Shown here: positions 22,371-34,178 of the stretch, in pieces
How positions within the stretch are numbered: the first letter of the stretch is position 1
Layout of the letters: each line of letters starts with the position of its first letter
Source: Escallonia rubra
Lineage: Eukaryota > Streptophyta > Magnoliopsida > Escalloniales > Escalloniaceae
Direction of reading: 5' to 3'
DNA: 64,000 nt
NCBI GenBank assembly: GCA_033065855.1
Contig: JAVXUO010002858.1
Span: forward strand, 310,001 to 374,000
Notes under the pieces: model-generated
Told to the model about the DNA's origin: nothing
The model's input: only the letters and a program-made list of their open reading frames with translations
Databases searched by the model: none
Made by a program: the position numbers and the translations under genes

Positions 22371-25300
22371 TTCGTCAAGAAGCACCCGGTAAACTTCCCA
22401 TTCGCGATCATGAATCCTATGCCTTCCAATCTCCACCTAAGAGAGCATAAGATGGAAAAGAGAAACCAAAACGAAACATTCTTAATTAGCTTGTACAGTT
22501 GTTTGTGCATTAAGGAAGACATTCAAGAATGAATAAGATAAGATGCAATACCGAGAAGATGCGTGTGTTTAGAACCTTGAGAGCAAGGGTGATATCATAA
22601 AAGACTCGAGGCCGGCCTCTACCAGATAACTCGACAGGGTTGGCCACTAACAACTCGGTGTCAGGGCCTCGACTCACCATGTCCACTCTCAGAGGGCGGG
22701 CGAGCTCCATTCTTAAGCGAGAGCACAATGAGTTTTGCTTTTCAGGGTCTACTATCTTCTTGCCATCCACTTGCATTATGAAAAAATCCAACTCACAGTA
22801 CCCTTTCGGGTTTGCAAAGAATCGCCCGTAGGAAATCTGACGGAAGGCAATATAAATGTTATAACTTTTGAATTAAAAACCACATTCAAGAAATGGAAAT
22901 CAAACACATATTTTGTGCCAAACTAGCGTTAGGTGAATATCATTGGTCCCATTTGTTCACAAATTTAACCTGCTGTTCTACAGTAACCCATTTGATGTTT
23001 TGCAAACACAGGGTAAGAAATGTTTAAAATCAAGTTATCCTGAAGAAATATACATTAGCAAAGATATGAGATGCTTTCCTTCATTACGAAGAATTTCATA
23101 CTCACGGCTTTCAAGGTGGATGTCCATTTTTTTCTCGTAAAAGGAAAACTACAAAAGGTTCTTTTAGATATAAATCTAGTACCTGGATGTTGTAATCTTT
23201 TAGAGTTCTCATGATGTCATAAATGAGACCTTTGTGATCTCGACAACGGATGTGAACAAGTGTATGCGAGGGGCTGAGGCTGTTGTCCACAGTGATGGAA
23301 ACGTCGGAGGCAAGGACCCCACTAGGGTGTTCCTTGGCCAGCTCCAAACTGAACATGTCTTCTGTAATTGCAAATGGAAGAAATGAGGACCCCTGTGGAC
23401 ATGCAGTAACATCAGGACCAGCTGGTTCAATCTCACAACTTATCATAGCATCCTTGAGTACGGCACTTAACTGACTTCTTGTTTCTTCTTGTCGCTTCTT
23501 GGTGTGAAGAAGTTCTCTGAGTTTTGGGGGGGGAAAAAACAGAAAGAATGACTTTAATCTTAAGCTTTAAGTGTCATTGATCTCGCTCTCTCTTATAAAG
23601 TGCACCTTTACGGTAATAACATAAAGAGACCACTAGAAAACAAACGCCTGGAAATAAAGTAGATGAAGAAGGGACTAAAAGAGGTTTTATCATATATCAG
23701 GTGAATACTTATGATTCCTACAAAGGATTTATTCATAATAAAGCATACATGAATCTTAAAATCCATGAAAAACTTGAAATTACGTCTTGTGTAAATTCTC
23801 TTAATAGAAAAGGAGCTAATTTAATGAAATATGTCTTAAGAAGACAAGGAAATGAAATATTTCAGTGCTGAACGATGAATGGCAGCATTTTAAAGCAAAT
23901 TATTCTGACATGTATTTCAGTATCAACTTTTAGTTATCATGGTATACGTGAACATGACAACCATATTTTTTCTCATTCATATTTATTTATATTCACATTT
24001 AAAGATGCAAAGAAAAAATAAGAAAAGCTAGCGCGAAGTAAAATTTTAATGTATCACAGAAGTACAGATGAGAGAATCCCACCTGGGACACAATCTTAAA
24101 TCTACTACCAAGGAAATGGTATGTAGTATGTAGGCCATGCTGTCTCTTAAACTGCCTAATCAAATGATTCCCGACATTTAGGTATATCATCCAGTTCCAA
24201 CTACTTCTGAGCAGGCCCATCTTGGGCGATTGATGTGGTTCAAATATTTAAATCAACGGGAGAAATCTGGTGATAAAGGTTTCCTTCTTGTTATAGTGCA
24301 CTCCTTGCACAACAATGCCAGCCTGCATCTCATTCCCAAGGAGGATCTCTACTGGTTATTTGCTACTATATGAAGGGCACATGCAATGAGCAACTACTTC
24401 TGAGATTACAAGGAAAAAAGGCAGTCCTTTGAAAATTACGAAGTAAGAAATAACATTAAACCCAAGGCACTTGTATGATTCCAGACAAACTCATAAAGGA
24501 CGGACAAGAACCAAGAAATAGTTCAATTTAGTAGACTGCACATGGGAGAGTAATTTATTTAACTATGACAAACCTCGTGTCTGTGACAAAGAAGAGATCC
24601 ATCACTCTCCCATCCGGTGCCGTTGATACCTTCACTCTCTTTATCGTAAGCTCCAACTCATAAAGAACCTTGGTAACATCTACAGATAAGGATCCCAAAT
24701 CAAACAAAGAAAGAGGCAGGAAGAATAAAAAAACCTATAGAAAATTTGAGGATGTCTTGGATGACTTGGTAGACAACAAAGACTAATTTTCAGATACCAC
24801 TCTCCTAGCAATCTAAACATCCTGAGTTGTTCATACAGATCAAAATGGATTGTGGACACTAAAATAACCATCATTGTGCCACTAATCGCAAAGCGTCCTT
24901 TGCTGAAGACCATGAAAGAAAAGCATATTCCTTTCAAGAAATATAGGATATTCAATTCCAAACCACACTTAACAATTTAACATAACAATCATAAAGTCGA
25001 ATAAGATATATAAAACTTTCAGTTTACTGGAAAAGCAAATACAAATAAAAAAATCAATACAAGGAAATCTTGACTCTAGCTTCTACAAAGAGTTGACTAC
25101 TCCAAAATACCTGCATATAATTTGCCCAGAAAGTTAAACAGTGGAAGCAAAAACATTACCATGTAAGATGCCTTTTCGGTCGTAGTAACACCAAAACTTC
25201 AATAAGAACACATCTGGTGGCTTTGGCTGTTGAAATTCTGGTCTGTAATAGTAAATTTCTGAAACTGCCGGTGTACATGACGGACATACTTCTACTAATC

Positions 25301-26219
25301 TCTTCTTTAACAAATTCCATTTAGTTGTTGGCGTTCCCACTACCCAGAATACCAAGTAGCACCATTTGCCATCTGTTGAAACATCTATACCAACAACATA
25401 TACGAAACACAATGAGAATCTAATTCCTGCTGTTGTTCATAGAAGTATCTTGAATCTAAGAAACTTCAACACAATGAAGTGAAATGAAAAATGACCCTTC
25501 GTAAAAAACTTCACTAAACCTTAAATTCCCGAGAAAGAAAACAACTGAAAACAAGATTGGAGATAAAATTAAAACAGAAATCACCCATCTTTCCTTTTGC
25601 TGGAAATCTAGTTAGTAATCCCAATTTTAAGCGAGATTGTAAATCCACAAACATGTTTGATTTTGCTATAGGTCGTTGACATCCAATTAGCAATTCCATT
25701 ACTATCCTAGAAAATGGCAAACGCACAGAGTCATACACGAACACACACACACACACAGAGTGGGGGAGAATTCATTCCTCCATATTTTGAAAAGTGCTAA
25801 ACATCTCAACACCCAATTAGCACTTTCATGAATTTCAGAATCAAATACGCGCGCGCGCGCGCGCAGAGAGGCAGTGGAATATTACGGATGATTCCACCTT
25901 ACTATCTCAGATCCCACCAGAACTTTCTCAAGAAAAGACCAAAACAAAACGAAAATTCAAAATTCTCACGCATCCATCACATGTTTGGCCAAATACCTCA
26001 ATTTTCGCCAGGCAAAATTCCACCTCCAACAATAAGAAACAGCAAAAAGCAATAGGGAAGCATACCTCCTCTGGCAATGCTGAGGCCAAAGAGCAGTATT
26101 ATCCTGCACAAATCACACCCAAGACCAGTCTTGTCCGGACAATTCACCGTGACCACAGTTTCTTCACCTGCCCTTTCACCTTGTTTAATCAAAACCGCAT
26201 CCTCATACAGAATACCCAT
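22299..26219 (-). CDS. ACR9-like: ACT-domain-repeat protein, ACR9/ACR10-like (six exons, 413 aa)
   Basis: A plant ACT-repeat (ACR) protein, thought to sense amino acids or related small ligands; no catalytic domain is present. Exons on the minus strand are 26219-26066, 25384-25160, 24679-24574, 23516-23183, 22836-22552 and 22436-22299, all with GT-AG introns and compatible phases, giving 413 residues with no stop. The start is MGILYEDAVLIKQGE. Four ACT modules are visible: about 20-95 (VNCPDKTGLGCDLCRIIL, DVSTDGKWCYLVFWVVG), 110-160 (VFLLKFWCYYDRKGILHDV), 247-325 (TLVHIRCRDHKGLIYDIMRT, ISYGRFF) and 335-405 (DTELLVANPVELSGRGRP). The C-terminus is KKLMGWD. From memory, length and motifs agree closely with Arabidopsis ACR9 (about 411 aa). 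Nothing looks broken. It is the only clear host gene in the window. Confidence 0.95.
25740..25864. repeat. (AC)n and (CG)n microsatellites in intron 1
   Basis: A run of AC dinucleotides (about 25740-25757) and a run of CG dinucleotides (25848-25864) lie in the first intron of the ACR9-like gene. Alternating purine-pyrimidine tracts can adopt Z-DNA, but nothing here shows a function. Confidence 0.9.
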
Positions 26220-26345
26220 TTCTCTTTTCTCTCCTCCTCCTCTATACTCTGCTTTTTTCTCCCCCCTGTTCAAACAGAAGTGGGTGTAAACACACGGACA
26301 AAGCAGATAGGGGGTACTTTTCCCTTCTGTTCCCTTGTCATTCTC

Positions 26346-26353
26346 TTTATATA
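26346..26353 (-). promoter_or_regulatory. Probable TATA box of the ACR9-like gene
   Basis: On the minus strand the sequence reads tatataaa, about 127 bp upstream of the ATG at 26219. Transcription would start near 26315 and the leader would be about 95 nt and pyrimidine/purine rich. The Mutator-like element begins only about 60 bp further upstream. Confidence 0.6.
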
Positions 26354-26414
26354 CCTACCAAATCAGCAGAGTGACAAAATCGGAGATGCCGTCAAAGAAA
26401 GATCAAAGTTTTAT

Positions 26415-27747
26415 GGGTAAATTACACTAAACACTCATGAGGTTTTACGTAATTATACTCAACTACAGCTATTTTTAAAAATTATACTCAGCTCAAAAAG
26501 TAACTTTTTCTCTTACGGTGTTAATGGTGCAATGCAAAAAGACATGAATGCCCCTCAGACTGTTTTCTTGGAATTTTGGAGGGAAAACTTGTTTTTGGGA
26601 ATTATTGGAAGGACTTCCTGCCTTCTTCTTCTCTCCCCCTGAGCCCCATGGCCGCAACAGCCCCTTGCCCCGCCGCCCTTCCTTCAGCATCTTACGCCGG
26701 CACCCTGTAGCGCCCCTTCCCCCGTCAGCACCCTGCAGCGCCCCTTCCTTCGGCATCTTCTTCTCTCCCCTCGTCCCCCGCGGTCGCAACAGCCCCTTGC
26801 CCCGTCGCCCCTCCTGCTGCAACAGCGCCGCGCCTCACTCTCCGCTGACAGCACCCCTCCCCCCGTCGGCGACGCCGACCCCCCTTCTTCCTTCTTCTTC
26901 TCTCCCCTCGTCCCCCGCGGTCGCAACAACCCCTTGCCCCGTCGCCCCTCCTGCTGCAACAGCGCCACGCCTCACTCTCCGCTGACAGCGCCCCTCCCCC
27001 CGTCGGCGACACTGACCCCCCTTCTTCCTTCTTCTTCTCTCCCCTCGTCCCTTGCGGTCGCAATAGCCCCTTGCCCCGTCGCCCCTCCTGCTGCAACAGC
27101 GCCACGCCTCACTCTCCGCTGACAGCGCCCCTTCCCCCGTCAACGACGCCGACCCCCCTTCTTCCTTCTTCTTCTCTCCCCTCGTCCCCCGCGGTCGCAA
27201 CAGCCCCTTGCCCTGTCGCCCTTCCTGCAGCATCTTAAACCGACGCCTCACTCTCCGCTGACAGCGCCCCTCCCCTCGTCGGCGACGCCGACCCCCCTTT
27301 TCCTTCCTCTTTCTTCTCTCCCCCCGCAGCCGCAACAGCCCTTTGCCCCTCCTTCTACATCCCACGCCGGCAGCGTCCCTCCCCCCGTCGGCGCCCCCCT
27401 TTCCCCCTTCCCCCTTCCTTCCTCTTATCGCAGCTGCAACAGCGTCGCACCGCCACCCGCCAAACCCATTAGCTTTTAGATTCAACCCTAATCTTCCTTT
27501 TTTAATTGTTCTGACCAAAATGCCCTTCTTGTTTGAGTAAAGGACAAAGGATGGGGTATTTTGAGTATGAAAATTGCATAAAGTGATGTGTCAAAGAATC
27601 TTTTCACGGAGTTGGGCATGCCGTTAAATGTGTGTAGTTGTGTGTAATGCGGGTACAAACCTCGGGGGAGCGGAGTGTAATTTTTAGAGATAGCGGTAGT
27701 GGAGTGTAATTACGTAAAATCTCAGGGGTGTTTAGTGTAATTTACCC
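26415..27747. mobile_element. MULE-1: non-autonomous Mutator-like element, 1333 bp
   Basis: Long inverted ends start GGGTAAATTACACTAAACA on both sides and stay alike for about 100 bp. They are flanked by an exact 9-bp target duplication, aagttttat (26406-26414 and 27748-27756), the length typical of Mutator. There is no transposase. The interior is a GC-rich tandem repeat (separate entry). The element sits just upstream of the ACR9-like promoter. Confidence 0.95.
26634..27320. repeat. GC-rich 137-bp tandem repeat inside MULE-1
   Basis: A C-rich unit containing tcgtcccccgcggtcgcaac recurs at 26771, 26908, 27045 and 27182, a constant period of 137 bp, with partial units on either side. Long open frames run through it, but 137 is not a multiple of three and all frames are open because AT-rich stop codons are rare. 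It is therefore not judged coding. Its origin could be a captured GC-rich gene fragment that was later amplified. Confidence 0.9.
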
Positions 27748-27756
27748 AAGTTTTAT

Positions 27757-28256
27757 TAGTTCTTTCTCACTCTCCCCACTTTCTTGGAAATTGCTTTTCT
27801 CCTTTCCATTTCTCGGACAATCTGGTTTAGACTTCTTGGAAATATGTTACCATTTGTCATCTTTAACTCGACAAAATTCTTTTACCGACAATTTTGGACA
27901 TCAAGCTGGATCCAATTTGGTGTATTTTACCTTACTTTATTCCTAGTGTAATCAGCATCTAAGAGTACCATATGAGTCCAAAGTTTGAACAGCTCATTAT
28001 TCACAGGCACGTGGAACACAGATCCAAGCTCCAGCCTATAATTAATACTAGTTCAAAGCGGATCAGATATACGGAGAGTTATGGCAAGTACTTGTATGAG
28101 TGCTTGACTTTTGAGATTCTGTCATGTGAATTTACAGTTTTTTTTTGGTGTTTTTTTTTTTTGAATTTTAAATTGTACCCCATTAAAAGTTATCTCGTTA
28201 AAAATCTTAAAATCTACTTCTAAGAAATTAATCCAAGATTTTTCTCATCTAATTGA
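27757..28256. other. Intergenic stretch, nothing recognised
   Basis: AT-rich DNA with only short open frames. It lies between MULE-1 and the small inverted-repeat element at 28257. Confidence 0.5.
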
Positions 28257-28605
28257 GGCCCCGTTTAACGCTCATTATTTTTCCAGTTTTGAAAATTGAA
28301 AAAAAAGCGCGTTTGGTAACCATTTTTTTTTCCTTCTCCAATTTTTAAACTGAAGAAGAAAAAACTGGTTTTTTTTTTGAGACCACCACCGGCCACCGCA
28401 AACCACCACCTCCGCCACCACAAACTACCACAAAAAAAAATTTCAAAATAAAAACTGGGTTATCAAACACAAAAAAAAAAAAAAAACTCAAAATAAAATT
28501 GGGTTATCAAACACCCACTTATTTTTTGTAAAAAAAAAATTAAACTGCTCTTTAATGTTTTTTTTTTAAAACTGAAAACCAAAAAAAAATATTGCCAAAC
28601 GAAGC
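28257..28605. mobile_element. Small Tourist/PIF-like MITE, complete only in copy 1
   Basis: The ends are ggccccgttta at 28257 and, inverted, ggcttcgtttgg at 28605. The right flank is tta and the left tga, roughly the 3-bp TWA target of PIF-derived MITEs. The centre holds CCACCG-rich simple sequence and T/A runs. The same element recurs without its left end at about 42125-42547 and 47882-48232, because the junction of the surrounding tandem triplication falls inside it. Confidence 0.55.
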
Positions 28606-29100
28606 CTTAAATGCCTAAAAACCAGTTTTTGGTTTTGAGGCAAGTTTTAGATTGTTGACTAAGTAACCCCGTTCGTTTAGAGTATTTGTTTTCTGTTTTT
28701 GTTTTCCATATTCTTGTATTCAGTTCCAAAATTTGATCGTGTACTTTTATCATTTTTTCAGTTTTTCGTTTTTACTTTTTTCAGTTAATCTTGTACGTTT
28801 ACCATTTTCATTTTCATTTTCAGTAACTTTCTTGAATCCATTCTTGTATGTTTAGCATTTCCTACACTATTTGTACCCATATTTTCCCATTTTAACCCTA
28901 CTTTTAACCAACCAAATTATTTTTATACCCTCTAAATCTTCTCATTAACTCCTCCATACTAGCCTTTTAACATTTCCCAATAAGTTCATTCTGACCGACT
29001 TCGTTTGTCTGCAGATTCAGACTTCCCCTCTCCCTTTCCCTTTCATTACTTTTCTCTTCTTCTCTCTCTTCTCTCAATCTCGCCGCTACTCACAGTGACT

Positions 29101-29190
29101 CCCCCCACGGCGACCAAACCTTCATCCCCCCCACGGCGGCCAAACCTTCATCCCCCCCACGGCGACCAAACCTTCACTCCCCCCACGGCG
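29101..29190. repeat. 26-bp minisatellite
   Basis: Four copies of a unit containing cccacggcgaccaaacctt, with acggcg at 29107, 29133, 29159 and 29185. It lies in the left non-coding arm of PIF-B. Confidence 0.85.
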
Positions 29191-29268
29191 ACAAACCAGA
29201 GGCCATGGCTCCACCTCACCATCCACCTCACAGTGCACGAAACACCCTCCGTCCACCGTCTCCACCAG

Positions 29269-29460
29269 TGGCGGAACTACGTTCACCTCCTCACTTGGTC
29301 TGTGAGACTGCAACTTGCCCTACGCCGGCCAACCAGACAGGTAGGCGGACTAGCAGACCGCACCATCGCAGACACCACTTGGCCATTTACCGGCGACGGG
29401 CAACGACGATGGAAGGCCAGCTCAAATCTGGAATGAATTGAGGCGCCGACTGCCGGGGTG
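29269..29460 (+). repeat. hAT-like inner end, left arm within PIF-B
   Basis: It starts cagtggcggaactacgtt, a terminus like those of plant hAT elements, and continues with stretches such as gcaacttgccctacgccg and gaggcgccgactgccg. These reappear inverted at 35285-35541. No matching 8-bp target duplication was found outside the pair. Confidence 0.6.
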
Positions 29461-30776
29461 GTCTCGTCAGATCTGGAACCGTCAACCGAAGAAGCAGCGA
29501 CTGCAGGGGTGGTCTCTTCTCTGTGAATCGAATTTTTTTATACGTTTTTTTGTGCTCCTTAAGACCAAGCAATTGGAATATGTTTTCGTGTAGACATTTG
29601 TGTATGCATCAACATATACTTAGTGCTATTCCTCGGATTTCTCACTCCAGGTTAGAGTGGGCTAGAAATCTGATTCTAAATGTTTTAATGCTTGGGGTGA
29701 GGCATGTGAAATATCTGTAAACATTTTTGCAATGCGTGAATTATCAAGTTGGATTTGCTTACAATTTAGAGTAGTCTGCTTTATGCCGTTTCTGTTTGCT
29801 AAGGCCGAAGTACTGGGTGGGTGACGTTTTAGCTAGAAACCCTTATTCTCAACCAGAAGTCTGCGAAAAATCTTTGTATACCTCATCAATGTTGAAATTA
29901 TCAAGCCCAAATTCATATGACAGTTGTACACCCTCTGTGCAGCGTTAGCGTTTCACTTCCACTGGAAACAAATGAAGCTTAAATAGTTAAAAGAAGCTAT
30001 GTTGCAATTGCTATAGCTATTGGTAGACCATGACAAGTAGAATCAGCTCATGGGGTGTGTTGTTGCGAGTGGTGGGTGCGATTTGTTGATGGTAAGCTTG
30101 ATAGGTGGTTGCAGTGGTGGTGGTGAGCGTCTTGATGTGGTGGTGTATTGCGTATTGCTTCCAGTGGTTGCAATGCTGGTTGCTGATGAGGACGAAAAGG
30201 GAGGTAAAACTGGATGAAAGAAGTAGGATTTCATTAGAGGACTCCGCTCAGATTCTTCTCAGTTTATCTGCAAAATGTTGTCAGATGGCATATTGTAAAT
30301 TGTAATTTGATGAAGAATGAGTGAGAGCTAGTAGACTGAGTCGCAGACTTACCTTGCCTTATGGTTTGTGTGAGTACTTACAGTGAGTAGAGGAAGCTAC
30401 CTTCCCATATCAGAATTTGATTTCTTGTCAATTTGTTTTAATACAGTTTTGTTAGATTGCACAGACTTTGCATACTTTACCAACGAGAAACGTTGTTCTG
30501 AAAAATTAGGGTAGGTCAGCGGGTCGGGGCAGATCAACGCAAGTTGTTTCACAGTTACAATTTCGCGGGCCAAAGTAGCGTGACACATAAGGCCACGAAT
30601 AAAAAATGAAAACACATACAGGCTAAAAAGCCAGTGAACATTCTAGTTTGACGCTATCAAGCATTGTCATAATACATATAAAAATTCATAATAAAGCATA
30701 CCCAAATTAAAATCATAAAACATACTGGCCATAGCTCTATGACAATCAATAAGTAGCTGTAACCCAATAATCACAT
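29461..30776. other. PIF-B left non-coding arm
   Basis: Downstream of the transposase stop. There are only short open frames, some made of GGTGGT-type simple sequence near 30050-30190. No gene is recognised. Confidence 0.5.
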
Positions 30777-32182
30777 TCAATGGCGGCGATTAGTAGCAAC
30801 CATATGATCCCTCCATATATGATCAGCCAACCCATCCCTAAAGTTGGCCATGCGGTTACACGCTGCTTGCGACAAGTCGGGAGTTGCAAAAACAGTTGCC
30901 TCATCCCCAAGTACGCGAGTCCCTTCTGCCATGTACTCGTTGAAAAGAGGGTCGTCTGGCGTATTCAGGCGGATGAAGTTATGCAAAACAAAACAAGCGT
31001 TGACGATACTGTTTTGCCTGATCAGGTTGTAGTTCGACATTAACTTTAAAATTGGAAATCTGGCCTTTAGAGCTCCGAAGCATCGTTCAATAACATTACG
31101 CAAAGATGCGTGTCTGTAGTTAAACATTTCCCTAGGTCCTCTCGGTGCATTCCTTGCTCCCTCAAAGTCGTGAAGGTGGTAGCGCTCGCCACGAAATGGG
31201 GCTAAATAACCATCCACATTACTGTATCCACTGTCGACGACGTAATATTTATCTGCAAACCAAAATTCGTGTATCGTCACATTGTATTTTGACTTTAAGT
31301 AATGAGAATATAATCATAATGTGGTAACTCATTTTCTTACTCGGAGGGGGTCGAGGGAATTCAACCTCCGCTGATGTGATGACCTCGGCATGAACTCTTG
31401 AATCATTCGCACTTCCCTCCCATCCCACATTGACAAATGTGAACATCATGTTAAAGTTACATGCAGCCATCACGTTTTGGGATATATTCCCTTTTCTTGA
31501 ACGAGATGCATTCATCTTCGACTTGGGGACAACGGCCGCCACAATTGTACCGTCAATCGCACCAATGCAATCCTGTAGAAACATTGCCAGATTAAATCAC
31601 GTTAATAAGCGGCCCAACATTAATCTGAATTACGAAAACCATAGCCATAACTGAAGGTTATACCTTGAAGTACGGGTAGTACTTTGAACTGTTTCGTATG
31701 TGTGGATCGACGCCGTCAGTAGCCTGCGGCTTTATGATTAACATTCCAAGATAACCCAAAGCCCGAGCAACACGCTTAATGGTTCGTCGTATGGTATCAA
31801 GGGAGCGTTGAAACCGTTCACTCAGTTGACGCATTCGTTCTGTGTGACTAACACAATTCAAGAAAATGTCCAAAGCCTCTTCAACACCGACGTGAGTGTG
31901 TGCGTCATCAATAAGCCATCCGTTATTCCTAAGAGTCGCTGCCAACGTTCTAAATGCATCTGGATACATCCTCATTACATTATACATTCTAGACGGATGA
32001 CCATTTAATAATTCTTGCACATGATCACTCCCAGAGAGTACAGATGTATACATAGGCCTTGGGACCCTATCTAATGCTGCACATCTCCGTTCTATTTCCT
32101 CTAACATGTAAATGTCATGAAGGTGATCTGACGATGACGTGTCACCATTATCCCATGTAGCATTGGCTTGCGAAGATGACAT
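30777..32182 (-). CDS. PIF/Harbinger transposase, intact (three exons, 408 aa)
   Basis: DDE-type nuclease of the DDE_Tnp_4 / HARBI1 family, expected to cut and rejoin the PIF-B ends. Exons on the minus strand are 32182-31664, 31572-31341 and 31252-30777, with GT-AG introns and matching phases, totalling 408 residues without a stop. Exon 1 encodes the N-terminal helical region (MSSSQANATWDNGD to SSKYYPYFK) with a helix-turn-helix-like segment around TIRRTIKRVARALGYL. Catalytic residues are all present: Asp180 in IGAIDGT, Asp230 in SANDSRV and Glu306 in LRNVIERCFGALK. Length and intron positions agree with plant PIF transposases and with the PIF-A relic. It lies 303 bp downstream of the Myb-like gene in the same direction. 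Activity cannot be judged from sequence alone. Confidence 0.93.
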
Positions 32183-32485
32183 TGCAGTATAATAACTATG
32201 AGAATGGTAACTTCAATAACCTGTTACTAAATGAACAATATATTTGTCAAGCATCTTGTTTACACATACATGCATCCTAATATAAGATAGAACATTGCAT
32301 AAATTTCAAAGAGTCAATGTTAACATTGCATAAAAACCATAATCTATCACACCGATGGTTCCAAAATTACCACTGATACACAACAGTGGACTTGCCCAAC
32401 ACAAGGGTTCAAGTAGTAAAAGTAGCAGAAACTCACACATAGCATGACTTGCGAAAAACACAGTTCATCATTACCAAACACAGAA

Positions 32486-33480
32486 CTAGGGAACCAAAGA
32501 TGCCAACAACTGCAAACGGCGATAATCAGGCATTTCAATGAATATGATGCGGTTATCCCTCTCTTTAAAACATTGCGATGCAGCCACGTATTGCTCACCA
32601 GGAATGTCCGTAATTTGATTGAGCTCCCGCATGCACCTCGTCGTGTTGTACACATCATCGACCGAGTCTTGTTGGAATCTGGAGTTGCCCTCTCGCTGAT
32701 ATTTCTGTGCTCTGGCCTTGGAGCACTCCGTCCAAGCATCAAGTGCAATGTCCATTTTCACCGACTTGGACTCCTTGCTAGAACGCGCGGTATCGGGGGT
32801 ACCCTCTGACCTACGTTTCGTCCCCACATCCGTAACATGAATATCATCATCAAGGTCAATAGTAGCACCCCTCCTACTAGAACCTCCGACATACTCATGG
32901 TATTGCTCATTCTCCTCAGCACTATTCAAAGGTCGCTGCGTTGATGAACGTGCCAATTTACCAGTTGCCGTGGACTCCGCGAAAATAAAGGCCAGATTGT
33001 CGTAATTTGCACACCCCTTCCCTCGGAACTGCTTGGCCCCTTTGTTCGCCTACATAAAATTTGGTTATACGGTATAGTTACTATGGTTATAAGGTATAGT
33101 TAAGATGAGTGTAGTACCATTAAATAGTTATCCCAAACGTCGTCCAGAGCAGTGCATGTCTGGGTTGCGTGATCCCATCCAAACCCAGTGTGATCCCGTA
33201 ACTTGGTAAACTCGCGATACTTCGCACGTAGCCTATTGTACTTTGATTTTAACTGTGACCGTTTGAACATAGTGCCGACCCCGGCAAACATGTCATTCGC
33301 AATCTCACCCCACTGTTTCGGGTTAAATGTGGAAGACTGATGGGGACGTTTCTGTTTTAGCTCCGCCATTAAATTGACAAATAATGTTTCTACACGCAGA
33401 GGCCACAAAGCTTCTTCGGCTTTTTCTTCGGCGGTAAGTCCATCTCGAAGACTAGAAATGTCCACAAACGAATCGGCCAT
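32486..33480 (-). CDS. Myb/SANT-like protein of PIF-B, intact (two exons, 308 aa)
   Basis: The accessory DNA-binding protein of plant PIF/Harbinger elements; in related systems it recruits the transposase to subterminal sites and helps nuclear import. Exons on the minus strand are 33480-33118 and 33049-32486, phase 0, giving 308 residues. The Myb/SANT-like domain (Myb_DNA-bind_3) spans about residues 28-118: FVNLMAELKQKRP, FNPKQWGEIANDMFAG, LKSKYNRLRAKYREFTKL and DDVWDNYLM. After the splice comes a conserved segment (ANKGAKQFRGKGC, YDNLAFIFAESTATGKLA), then an acidic, charged linker. The C-terminus is helical (IIFIEMPDYRRLQLLASLVP). Nothing is missing for the family. Confidence 0.92.
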
Positions 33481-33818
33481 CTACAATTATGCACGTAAAC
33501 ATAGTTACACGTCTCATTTGTCCGGTCTCATGTCATGTAGCTACTTTACATCATGCAATAGTATATGATAACGTCACATTGTATTTAATTGCTCTAATTG
33601 AACGAGTGTGTGTCGGCTTCAACAGAAACACGGGCTATACAGTCGTGCATGTCTAATGTAAATATGTAAGATAACAGTATACAGTACGCAATGATTAATG
33701 AAGATACTCAACAGTAATGCAGCGTACAAGAGTCTAATAACAATCTTCACAATAAGTGTTCAAAGCACATTGAAGCATATAACAGTACAGTACACGTCTC
33801 ATTAACAACAAATGACAG

Positions 33819-34178
33819 CTAGAAGGATGCGGGTTCACTTCTTGGGCCACTATTGGCCCTCATCCATGCCATCGGAGGCATTGGGGGGAAGGGTGCTAGA
33901 GATTCGTCGTGCAATTGTGTTTCGATTGGTCCACCAAATCCTTGCGAATGAGTTGCTAGGTCGGCCATGGGAGACACTGCCGGAAGGGGTTGTTCAGGAG
34001 GTTCAACATGTCTTTCCCAACGAGATTTGTAAAGTACATAAGCAGTACTGGCGTCACTACGTTTACGGTATTTTTTAAAAACGCAGTTACGAAATCCCGA
34101 CACTTGCAGTTGACATTCTTCCCATGTGTCGTAAATGCCGGGCACTCGACCGACAAATACAACGTACCAGCTTGGCAT
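33819..34178 (-). CDS. RNase H1 N-terminal (hybrid-binding) domain protein in PIF-B, 119 aa
   Basis: A single-exon frame starts MPSWYVVFVGRVPGIYDTW. Residues 3-50 match the RNase H1 N-terminal hybrid-binding fold (Pfam Cauli_VI / RNase H1 N-terminal family): the WYVVFVGRVPGIYDTWEEC core, QVSGFRNCVFKKY, then a helix with RSDASTAY. In RNase H1 this small domain binds RNA-DNA hybrids or double-stranded RNA. No catalytic RNase H domain follows; the rest is a proline-rich, probably disordered tail (about residues 57-119) ending SGPRSEPASF. The gene lies 338 bp upstream of the Myb-like gene in the same direction, inside the element. It could be an accessory protein of PIF-B, a captured host gene or a chance passenger. 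Domain identification is fairly sure; the role is unknown. Confidence 0.8.
   Translation of the reverse strand: MPSWYVVFVGRVPGIYDTWEECQLQVSGFRNCVFKKYRKRSDASTAYVLYKSRWERHVEPPEQPLPAVSPMADLATHSQGFGGPIETQLHDESLAPFPPMPPMAWMRANSGPRSEPASF

Noticed and set aside
22146-22532. 128-codon plus-strand open frame
   Set aside because: It is antisense to the last exon and trailer of the ACR9-like gene, and its repeats come from the 100-bp duplication.
26835-27518. 227-codon minus-strand open frame, with similar frames in the same region
   Set aside because: It runs through the 137-bp GC-rich tandem array of MULE-1. Several frames are open on both strands, the period is not a multiple of three, and no family is recognised.
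28384-28440. CCACCG-rich patches here and at 42210-42380 and 47960-48100 as coding exons
   Set aside because: They are simple-sequence centres of the MITE that vary in length between copies, which argues against coding.
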